Shown here piece by piece: positions 57,540 through 64,000 of a DNA stretch of 64,000 nucleotides (position 1 is its first letter; every line of letters starts with the position of its first letter). The DNA comes from DATEOR01 sp963841425 (lineage in GTDB: Bacteria > Actinomycetota > Thermoleophilia > Gaiellales > Gaiellaceae). Made by a program: the position numbers and the translations under genes. The stretch spans positions 124,001-188,000 of the forward strand of contig CAWJCL010000005.1 in assembly GCA_963841425.1 (NCBI GenBank), written 5' to 3'. Under the pieces are notes generated by a model. The model did no database searches. It was not told the DNA's origin and worked only from the letters and a program-made list of their open reading frames with translations.

Positions 57540-58721
57540 CTAGGCCCCGGTGACGGCCTGGAACTTTTCCTTGAAGTCCGGGTTGTCGGCTGCTTCCGGA
57601 TCGAACGCCTTCACCTGCGACATCATCTCGTCGGAGGGGAAGATGAGCGGGTTCTTCGCAACGTCGGGGTCGATCTTGAGAAGCTCTTCCTTCGCGCCCA
57701 CAACCGGGCTGATGTAGTTGACCCAGTCTTCGATCTCCGCCGCGATCTTCGGGTCGTAGACGAAGTTCATATAGGTCGAGGCCGTGAAGACGTCGCCGCC
57801 GGTCGGGATGAGCATGTTGTCCGTGAAGATCATCCCGCCGGCGTCCGGAATGACGAACTCGAGGTTCGGGTTGTCGAGCTGGAGCTGGACGATGTCTCCG
57901 GACCAGACCATCGCTGCGGCCACGTTGCCGGACGAGAGGTCGTCGCCGTAGTCGTTGCCGGTAAAGCGCCGGATCTGTCCGGAGTCGACCGCGTCCTGGA
58001 GTGTGCCGATCGCCTTGTCGAAGGCGGCCGGCTCGACCTTGGTCGGGTCGTCGCCGTTGGATTGCATGACGAGACCCATGCAGTCGGGCATCTCCGTGAG
58101 GCATGTGACCTTGCCCTTGAGCTTCGGATCGGTGAGCAGCTGTTCGATCGTGGTGATGGGCTCGGTCTCCTTCGAGTTGTAACCGATGCCGGTGAAGCCG
58201 GATTGCCAGGGAATGCTGTAGTCGCGGTTCGGGTCCCAGGTGGGATGCTGCAGCGTCGGAACGAGGTTGGCCTCGTTCGGGATCGCACTCTTGTCCTTCT
58301 TCTGGACGTACCCGAGGCGCACCATGCGCGCGGCCATCCAGTCGGTGAGGACCGTGAGGTCGCGGCCGATGTCCTGACCCTGCGCGAGCTGGGCCTGGTA
58401 CTTGCCGAACCACTCCTCGTTGTCGTTGACCTCTTCGATGTAGCGCACGGTCACCCCGGTCTGGGCGGTGAACTCGTCCAGGGTCGGCCGCTTCTTCCCC
58501 TTCTGGTCGATGTAGAGCGGCCAGTTCGCGAACACGAGCGTGTCGGCGAGCTGCTGATTGACCTCGGTCGAAGAGCCACCCGAGCCCGTCTGGGCTGCGA
58601 TCCCGCCGCCGCCACCACAGGCCGCGATCAGCGATGGGAGGCTGAGAGCGCCGGCGCCGACGGCGGCGCGCTTCAGAAACAGGCGTCGGGTGATCGGGTC
58701 GTGCAACCGGGAGTCGGTCAT
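57540..58721 (-). CDS. potD: Polyamine ABC transporter substrate-binding protein PotD-like
   Basis: 393 residues from ATG 58721. Twin-arginine signal (TRRLFLKRAAVGAGAL) plus lipobox LIAACGG make it an exported lipoprotein. Periplasmic-binding fold: LVFANWPLYIDQKGKKRPTL, RDYSIPWQSGFTGIGYNSKE and VVGAKEELLKIDPD. The residues for spermidine or putrescine are only roughly conserved. Confidence 0.88.
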   Translation of the reverse strand: MTDSRLHDPITRRLFLKRAAVGAGALSLPSLIAACGGGGGIAAQTGSGGSSTEVNQQLADTLVFANWPLYIDQKGKKRPTLDEFTAQTGVTVRYIEEVNDNEEWFGKYQAQLAQGQDIGRDLTVLTDWMAARMVRLGYVQKKDKSAIPNEANLVPTLQHPTWDPNRDYSIPWQSGFTGIGYNSKETEPITTIEQLLTDPKLKGKVTCLTEMPDCMGLVMQSNGDDPTKVEPAAFDKAIGTLQDAVDSGQIRRFTGNDYGDDLSSGNVAAAMVWSGDIVQLQLDNPNLEFVIPDAGGMIFTDNMLIPTGGDVFTASTYMNFVYDPKIAAEIEDWVNYISPVVGAKEELLKIDPDVAKNPLIFPSDEMMSQVKAFDPEAADNPDFKEKFQAVTGA

Positions 58722-59833
58722 TCGCTCCTCTCCTTCTCGGAATCGACCACGAACGTGGAGTCGGGGCTCCACGAGAGGGTCACCTGGTCACCGGGATGGA
58801 CAGCCGCAGCGCCGGCATCGCTGTTCTGGACGTAGACCGAGATCTGGCCATGCGGTGTGCTCACGATGTACTGGGTGGAGACGCCGATGTACGCGCGCTC
58901 CTCCACCTCGCCGCTGAGCGCGTTCTCGTCGGTACGGCCGATCCGGATCTTCTCCGGGCGGATCCCGACGGCCACGGGCCCCTGCCTGCCTTGAGCTCCG
59001 GGAGCGCGGATGACGGTGCCGTCGTCGAGACGCACGGAGCCGTCTCCGTTCGAGACGCCTTCCAGGAGGTTGGAGGCGCCGAGGAACCGTGCGACGAAGG
59101 GCGTCGACGGCCGCTCGTAGAGGTCGTCCGGCGAGCCGAGCTGCTCGATGTGACCGTCGCTCATGACGGCGATCGAGTCGGCCATCGTCATTGCCTCCTC
59201 CTGGTCGTGCGTCACGTGGATGAACGTGATGCCGACCTCCTGCTGGAGCCCTTTGATGAAGAGCTGCATCTCCTTGCGGAGCTTCAGGTCGAGGGCGCCG
59301 AGCGGCTCGTCGAGCAGGAGGACCTGCGGCTTGTTGACGAGCGCCCGTGCGAGAGCGACGCGCTGCTGCTGGCCGCCGGAGCACTGGCGCGGCTTGCGCC
59401 GCTCCATGCCCGAGAGCTGGACCAGGTCGATCATCTCCATGACCCGCTCCCGGACGTCGGACTTCCCGACGCCGCGGCGGCGGAGACCGAAGGCGACGTT
59501 CTCGAACACGTTCAGGTGCGGGAAGAGCGCGTAGCTCTGGAAGACGGTGTTGACGTCACGCTTGTACGGCGGGAGATCGGTGACGTCGCGGTCGCCGAGG
59601 TAGATCGTGCCGTCGCTCGGCTCCTCGAAGCCGCCGATCATGCGGAGCGTCGTCGTCTTCCCGCAGCCCGAGGGACCAAGGAGCGCGAAGAACCTCCCGC
59701 GCGGCACCTCGAGCGTGAGGGCGTCGACCGCGACGACGTCGTCGAAGCGCTTGGTGACGCTCTCGAGGCGGATGTCCGGTGCGGACTTCTCGCCCGCCGT
59801 TGCCGACGGCTCTACACGCTCCTCGACGGCCAT
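58718..59833 (-). CDS. potA: Polyamine ABC transporter ATPase PotA-like
   Basis: 371 residues with Walker A GPSGCGKTT (residues 53-61), Q-loop, signature CSGGQQQRVALARALV, Walker B VLLLDEPLGALDLKL, and a C-terminal TOBE domain. Its end overlaps potD. Followed by five other genes of the operon; the first upstream gene is the aldehyde dehydrogenase. Confidence 0.9.
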   Translation of the reverse strand: MAVEERVEPSATAGEKSAPDIRLESVTKRFDDVVAVDALTLEVPRGRFFALLGPSGCGKTTTLRMIGGFEEPSDGTIYLGDRDVTDLPPYKRDVNTVFQSYALFPHLNVFENVAFGLRRRGVGKSDVRERVMEMIDLVQLSGMERRKPRQCSGGQQQRVALARALVNKPQVLLLDEPLGALDLKLRKEMQLFIKGLQQEVGITFIHVTHDQEEAMTMADSIAVMSDGHIEQLGSPDDLYERPSTPFVARFLGASNLLEGVSNGDGSVRLDDGTVIRAPGAQGRQGPVAVGIRPEKIRIGRTDENALSGEVEERAYIGVSTQYIVSTPHGQISVYVQNSDAGAAAVHPGDQVTLSWSPDSTFVVDSEKERSE

Positions 59834-59838
59834 CCTGG

Positions 59839-61281
59839 TCAGTCGATCTTCGCCATCACATGCTTGATCTGCGTGTAGTCCTCGAGCGAGTAGACCGAGA
59901 GATCCTTGCCGTACCCCGACTCCTTGTAGCCACCGTGCGGCATCTCGGAGACGAGCGGAATGTGGTCGTTGATCCAGACGGTGCCGAACTGGAGCCTGCG
60001 CGCCGCGTTCAGCGCACGGCCGACGTCACGCGTCCACACCGAGGCGGCGAGGCCGTAGCGGACGTCGTTGGCCCAGGCGATCGCCTGGTCGTCGTCCGCG
60101 AAGCGCTGGACGCTCACCACCGGGCCGAAGACCTCGCGCTGGATGATCTCGTTGTCCTGCTCGATGCCTGTGACGACCGTCGGCTTGACGAAGAAGCCGC
60201 GGTCGCCGTTTCCGTCGCCGCCCGTGAGGATCGTCGCCTTCGACTCCTTGGCGCGCTCGAGGAAGCCGACCACACGGTCCTGCTGGTCTTTCGAGATCAC
60301 CGGGCCCATCTCGATCTCGTCGCCCTCGGCCGGATCGCCGACGTGCAGCGACTCGACGGCGGGCACAAGCTCCTCGAGGAGCTTGTCGTAGATCTTCGGG
60401 CCGGCCACGACGCGCGAGGCAGCCGTGCAGTCCTGCCCGGAGTTCCAGTAGCCGGCGATCTTGATCGCCTCGGCCACCGCGGCCGGGTCGGCGTCGTCGA
60501 AGACGACGACCGGAGCCTTCCCGCCGAGCTCGAGATGGACGCGCTTGAGGTTGTCCGCCGCCGTCCTCGCGATGGCCTTGCCGGTCTCGACGTCGCCGGT
60601 GAGCGAGACGAGGCGCACGTCGGGGTGCTTGACGAGGGCCTCGCCGACGGGCACGCCGTCGCCCGTGACGACGTTGAGCACGCCCGCCGGGATGACGTCG
60701 GCGGCGAGGTCCATGAAGCGGAGCAGCGAGAGCGGGGTCTGCTCTGACGGCTTCAGCACCTGGACGTTCCCGGCCGCGAGCGCGGGCGAGAACTTCCAGA
60801 CGGCCATCATGAGCGGGTAGTTCCAGGGAGCGATGCCTGCGACGACGCCGATCGGCTCGCGCCGGAGCATGGAGGTGTAGCCCCGCATGTACTCGCCGGC
60901 CGCGCGGCCTTCGAGCACGCGCGCCGCGCCGGCGAAGAAGCGAATGTTGTCCGCGGACACGGGCATCTCGTCCCGCGCATAAGACAGCGGCTTGCCGACG
61001 TTTTTGGACTCGAGGGCCGCAAGCTCCTCCGCGTTCTCCTCGATCAGGTCGGCGAGCTTCAAGAGCATCTCGGCGCGCTCGCCCGGCGTGGTCTCGAGCC
61101 ACTCCGGAAGGGCTTCCTTGGCCGCTTGGACCGCACGATCGGCGTCCTCGGCCGTGCTCCGTGCAACCTCAGCGAGCACCTCGCCGGTCGAGGGGTTCAG
61201 GACCTCCATCGTCTCTCCGCCGGAGGAGTCGGCCCACTCTCCGCCGACGAAATTCTTGTGCTGCGACACCGCCACGCTCAT
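59839..61281 (-). CDS. Aldehyde dehydrogenase, probable gamma-aminobutyraldehyde-type
   Basis: 480 residues with the ALDH fold, catalytic Cys in WNSGQDCTAASRV (about residue 285) and Glu in HLELGGKAPVVVFDD. Along with the aminotransferase at the operon end it would oxidise the aminoaldehyde from putrescine to 4-aminobutyrate. A betaine-aldehyde-like substrate is an alternative. First gene of the operon. Confidence 0.85.
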   Translation of the reverse strand: MSVAVSQHKNFVGGEWADSSGGETMEVLNPSTGEVLAEVARSTAEDADRAVQAAKEALPEWLETTPGERAEMLLKLADLIEENAEELAALESKNVGKPLSYARDEMPVSADNIRFFAGAARVLEGRAAGEYMRGYTSMLRREPIGVVAGIAPWNYPLMMAVWKFSPALAAGNVQVLKPSEQTPLSLLRFMDLAADVIPAGVLNVVTGDGVPVGEALVKHPDVRLVSLTGDVETGKAIARTAADNLKRVHLELGGKAPVVVFDDADPAAVAEAIKIAGYWNSGQDCTAASRVVAGPKIYDKLLEELVPAVESLHVGDPAEGDEIEMGPVISKDQQDRVVGFLERAKESKATILTGGDGNGDRGFFVKPTVVTGIEQDNEIIQREVFGPVVSVQRFADDDQAIAWANDVRYGLAASVWTRDVGRALNAARRLQFGTVWINDHIPLVSEMPHGGYKESGYGKDLSVYSLEDYTQIKHVMAKID

Positions 61282-61316
61282 GTCAGGACCTCCGGCTCCA
61301 TTACTACGGCATGGCC

Positions 61317-61345
61317 AGCGTAGCCCGCACGCCGTTCCCCAACAA
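61317..61345 (-). promoter_or_regulatory. Candidate promoter of the polyamine operon
   Basis: TTGTTG (minus strand, 61345-61340), 17 bases, TACGCT (61322-61317), about 36 bases before the aldehyde dehydrogenase start. Only moderate match to consensus. Confidence 0.4.
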
Positions 61346-61392
61346 CCCTGAAGCGTCGGCCTAGGCCCTGTTGACCACTTGTACGCGGTGGC

Positions 61393-62214
61393 CTAAAGGC
61401 TGAGGATCGCTACTCCTCCCGCGACAAGGACGGCTCCGGCGAGCCGCTCCGGCCCTACGGGTTCCTTGAGCACGAGCGCCGCAAAGGCTGCCGCGATGAC
61501 GATGCTCGTCTCCCGCACCGCGGCCACCGAGGCCGCGGAGGCCCGCTGGAGCGCGGCGAGCACGAGCCCGTACGCACCGAAGGTTGCAAGCCCCGCGGCG
61601 ACCGTGGCCCAGCCCCATTCGGCCCGCAAGGCCGTGCGGCCGCGCAGGCGCAGGATCGCCGCCGAGTAGCCGAGCCCGGAGAGGAGCATCGAGAGCTCGA
61701 GATAGACGAACGGCGCTGCGTACCGGATCCCGTACTTGTCCACCAGGGTGTAGGCGGCGATGAAGCAGGCGATCGAGAGGCCGAAGAGAACACCCGCCGG
61801 CTCGGCTGAACGGCGCAGGCCGCGGACGAGGAGAACCCCGAACCCGACGAGGCAGACGCCGGCGGCCTGCTGCGCCGACGTGCCCAGCCCGAGCGCGGCC
61901 ACGCCGACGACGAGGACGAGCACCGGCGCCGTCCCGCGGGCGATCGGATAGACGACGGACAGCTCGGCCCGGACGTAGGCGGCGGCCAGAAGGATGACGT
62001 AGCCGAGCTGGAGGAACGACGTGACGACGATGTAGGGGATCGCCGCCGGCTCGATTCTCCAGGTGAGCGCCGCCACCGGCGCGTAGGCGACGAGGGCGAC
62101 GAGGAGCGCGACCGCGGTCGCCGCCTCGGGGTCCTTCGCGCGCGCGATGAGCAGGTTCCAGAACGCATGGAGAAACGCGGCGGCGACGGCGAGCGCGAGG
62201 GCGTCCAGCGGCAC
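61393..62214 (-). CDS. EamA/DMT-type transporter
   Basis: 273 residues with ten short transmembrane segments in two EamA halves (WNLLIARAKDPEAATAVALL, TSIVIAAAFAALVLKEPVG). Substrate unknown, presumably a metabolite exporter. Divergent from HAD with 20 bases between starts. Confidence 0.8.
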   Translation of the reverse strand: MPLDALALAVAAAFLHAFWNLLIARAKDPEAATAVALLVALVAYAPVAALTWRIEPAAIPYIVVTSFLQLGYVILLAAAYVRAELSVVYPIARGTAPVLVLVVGVAALGLGTSAQQAAGVCLVGFGVLLVRGLRRSAEPAGVLFGLSIACFIAAYTLVDKYGIRYAAPFVYLELSMLLSGLGYSAAILRLRGRTALRAEWGWATVAAGLATFGAYGLVLAALQRASAASVAAVRETSIVIAAAFAALVLKEPVGPERLAGAVLVAGGVAILSL

Positions 62215-62234
62215 GGCGGTAGTCTCCCCTGCCG

Positions 62235-62888
62235 ATGAGACGGCCGCGCGCGATCGTGTTCGACTTCAACGGGACGCTCTCCCACGACGAGCCGATCCTC
62301 TGCGAGATCTTCATCGAGCTCTTCGCCGAGCACGGCAAGCCGCTCTCGGCCCAGGAGTACTTCGACGTCCTGGCCGGCCTTTCGGACCCCGAGATCGTCC
62401 GCACCTGGCTCGGGCGGGACCACCCGGACGTCGACGAGGTGATCGAGGAGCGGATCCGCCGCTACCGGGCCGCCGTCGCCGACGGCTCGAGCGTGCCGCC
62501 CGAGCTTCGGGACGCGGTCCGCTTCGCCTCCGAGCGCGTCCCGCTCGCCATCGTCTCGGGCGCGGCGCGTCCCGAGATCGAGCCCGTGGTCGAGGCGGCC
62601 GGGCTCGCGGATGCTTTCGACTTCATCGTCACCTCGGACGACGTCGAGCGAGGCAAGCCCGATCCCGAGGGGTATCGGAGAGCGCTCGCCCTCTTCGACC
62701 AGAGCATCCACGCAGGAGATGTCCTGGTTCTGGAAGACACGGAAGCGGGCGTTGCCTCGGCCAATGCGGCCGGCATGCGCTGCTTCGCGGTGCTGGGGAC
62801 TCTGTCCCCCGACCGGCTCGCGCAGGCCGACGAGATCGTGGACCGAATCGACCTGCCCCTCATGCGGCGGCTCTTCGAGGGGGCGTGA
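62235..62888 (+). CDS. HAD-family hydrolase, DxN variant
   Basis: 217 residues. Nucleophile motif FDFNGT with Asp10 but Asn12 in place of the usual second Asp, LAIVSGAA (motif II Ser), Lys in RGKPDPEG and DVLVLEDTEAG (motif IV). The cap is of the helical type. Loss of the general-acid Asp may reduce or change activity. Overlaps the next gene by 4 bases. Confidence 0.8.
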   Translation: MRRPRAIVFDFNGTLSHDEPILCEIFIELFAEHGKPLSAQEYFDVLAGLSDPEIVRTWLGRDHPDVDEVIEERIRRYRAAVADGSSVPPELRDAVRFASERVPLAIVSGAARPEIEPVVEAAGLADAFDFIVTSDDVERGKPDPEGYRRALALFDQSIHAGDVLVLEDTEAGVASANAAGMRCFAVLGTLSPDRLAQADEIVDRIDLPLMRRLFEGA

Positions 62889-63478
62889 AGCCGCTCGTCC
62901 TCGCCCACCGTGGCGCCTGCTGGGCCGCGCCGGAGAACAGTCTCGAGGCCTTCGAGCTCGCGATCGCCGAGGAGGCGGACTACGTCGAGTTCGACGTCCG
63001 GGCCCGAAACGGCGAGCTCGTCATCTGCCACGACCCCGGCCCGCCCGACGACGTACCGACTCTCGAGGAGGCGCTGGCCGCCCTCACCGGCCGCATCGGC
63101 CTCTGCGTCGAGGTGAAGGAGGAGGAGACGACCGGCGCCGTCCTCGACGCCCTCGAGCGCCACGCTGTCGATCCGGAGCAGCTCCTGGTCGTGTCGTTCC
63201 GGGCGGGCGCGATCCGGCGCGTGGCGGAGCGCCGCCCCGAGATCCGCTGTGTCCTGCACGTGAACGACCCCGCCGCAGCCGCGGGGTGCTGGGGGATCGG
63301 CTTCGAGGAGCCCGCAGCGGCCGGCCGAATCGAGGAGGCTCAGGCCGCGGGGCTCGCGACCACCGTCTTCACCGTCAACGATCCCGCGCGGATGCTGGAG
63401 CTCGCCGCGCTGGGCGTGACCGGGATGTTCACGGACCGACCGGCGCTTGCTCGGCGGACACTTGCGGCTGCTCGCTGA
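62885..63478 (+). CDS. Glycerophosphodiester phosphodiesterase family protein
   Basis: 197 residues from GTG 62885. LAHRGACWAAPENSLEAFELA with the first catalytic His, VEFDVRARNGELVICHDP with the metal-binding Glu/Asp and second His, VEVKEE, and FTVNDPARMLELAALGVTGMFTDRP at the end. Shorter than usual (about 240), lacking part of the insert domain. Confidence 0.85.
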   Translation: MKPLVLAHRGACWAAPENSLEAFELAIAEEADYVEFDVRARNGELVICHDPGPPDDVPTLEEALAALTGRIGLCVEVKEEETTGAVLDALERHAVDPEQLLVVSFRAGAIRRVAERRPEIRCVLHVNDPAAAAGCWGIGFEEPAAAGRIEEAQAAGLATTVFTVNDPARMLELAALGVTGMFTDRPALARRTLAAAR

Positions 63479-64000
63479 GCGCCAGGACGCGCCCTCCGTC
63501 CGCCGGGAAGCTCGCCGCGACACGCGAGCCGACCGGGAGCTCGGCGGCCTTGTGGCCGGGAAGGTCGGCCGAGAGCTCGTACTCCCCCGCCTCCACTTTC
63601 ACCCGGGTGATCGAACCGAGGAAGATGTGGGCGACGACCTCGCCGAGGATGGCGCCCGCCACCCCACCGTCCGCGCGCTCGACCTCGAGGATCTCGGGAC
63701 GAACGAGAACGAGGACGCGCTCCCCCCTGGGCAGGTCATGCGCATCGTCCACCGGAAGGACGCTTCCGCCCACCTGCACCTGCCCACTTTCGGCAACGGT
63801 CGCCTCGAGCCGGTTCATCGTGCCGATGAACTCGGCGACGAACGGCGTTCCGGGCGCGTTGTAGATCTCGGCGGGTGAGCCGATCTGCTCGATGCGGCCG
63901 TGAGAAAGGACGGCAACCCGATCCGAGATCGAAAGCGCCTCCTCCTGGTCATGGGTCACGTAGAGCGTCGTGATACCGAGCTGGGTCTGAAGCCGGCGGA
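63429..64000 (-). CDS. ABC transporter ATPase, C-terminal fragment (truncated by edge)
   Basis: The visible part begins inside the ATPase domain at the LYVTHDQEEALSISDRVAVL H-loop region and goes through a TOBE domain (MNRLEATVAESGQVQVGGSV). This is a Pot/Mal-type importer ATPase. Its end overlaps the GDPD gene end by 50 bases. The rest of the operon lies beyond the window. Confidence 0.8.
   Translation of the reverse strand, partial: RRLQTQLGITTLYVTHDQEEALSISDRVAVLSHGRIEQIGSPAEIYNAPGTPFVAEFIGTMNRLEATVAESGQVQVGGSVLPVDDAHDLPRGERVLVLVRPEILEVERADGGVAGAILGEVVAHIFLGSITRVKVEAGEYELSADLPGHKAAELPVGSRVAASFPADGGRVLALSEQPQVSAEQAPVGP

Overview
The window is 64 kb of GC-rich DNA (third codon positions almost all G or C) from a bacterial chromosome, most likely an Actinomycetota member and possibly Thermoleophilia-like. 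The support is the gene order rpsF-ssb-rpsR-rplI-dnaB, GTG/TTG starts, 4-base ATGA/GTGA start-stop overlaps, probable leaderless genes and an actinobacterial-type SOS box. This placement is inference; no rRNA gene is present. About 70 genes are recognised. I see no tRNA, prophage, insertion sequence or CRISPR array.

Layout. 1-3.9 kb: MFS fragment, DUF72 protein, ZIP metal transporter with a metalloregulator-like operator, secreted amidase, SRPBCC protein, Pro-rich membrane protein. 3.9-8.9 kb: S6/SSB/S18/L9 operon with an S6:S18-type leader hairpin, dnaB (with a LexA-like box), purA. 8.9-16 kb: UspA with a small membrane protein, and a molybdenum formate dehydrogenase locus (mobA, methyltransferase, fdhD, divergent NuoEF-type subunit, catalytic subunit). 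The catalytic subunit is a selenoprotein: an in-frame TGA at 14283 is followed by a SECIS-like hairpin with a GGUC loop. 16-30.7 kb: GAF/PucR regulator, then a run that looks like the N-methylglutamate pathway: a glutamine-synthetase-like ligase, three GlxBCD/MgsABC subunits, a GST, a GntR regulator and a four-subunit sarcosine-oxidase-like dehydrogenase (alpha subunit split by a frameshift), then formate-THF ligase and a cyclodeaminase-type protein. 30.7-43 kb: ammonium transporter with small membrane proteins, four-helix sensor, FAD oxidoreductase/IclR/GcvT group, and three cation/proton antiporter loci. 43-51.3 kb: amino-acid/amine permease, trimethylamine-dehydrogenase-like flavoprotein, EtfBA and a membrane FeS quinone reductase. 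51.3-54.4 kb: DUF1989, a second GcvT-like protein, DUF2182 and DUF1326. 54.4-61.3 kb: one operon for polyamine uptake and catabolism (aldehyde dehydrogenase, PotA, D, B, C, aminotransferase). 61.4-64 kb: EamA, HAD, GDPD and a truncated ABC ATPase.

The central theme is methylated-amine and one-carbon oxidation. TMA-dehydrogenase-like enzyme would pass electrons through ETF to the membrane oxidoreductase. Methylamine would be captured as gamma-glutamylmethylamide, moved to N-methylglutamate, and its methyl oxidised to a THF-bound C1 unit. The C1 unit would leave as formate via Fhs, and formate would be oxidised by the selenocysteine formate dehydrogenase. Ammonium handling, polyamine catabolism and GcvT-like THF enzymes fit the same nitrogen/C1 economy.

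The most novel signal is an intergenic repeat family of five copies (about 2.77, 3.4, 5.2, 27.15 and 39.6 kb). Each lies just 3' of a gene and in the same orientation relative to it. The copies share conserved blocks around a hairpin whose changes preserve pairing on the strand opposite the gene.
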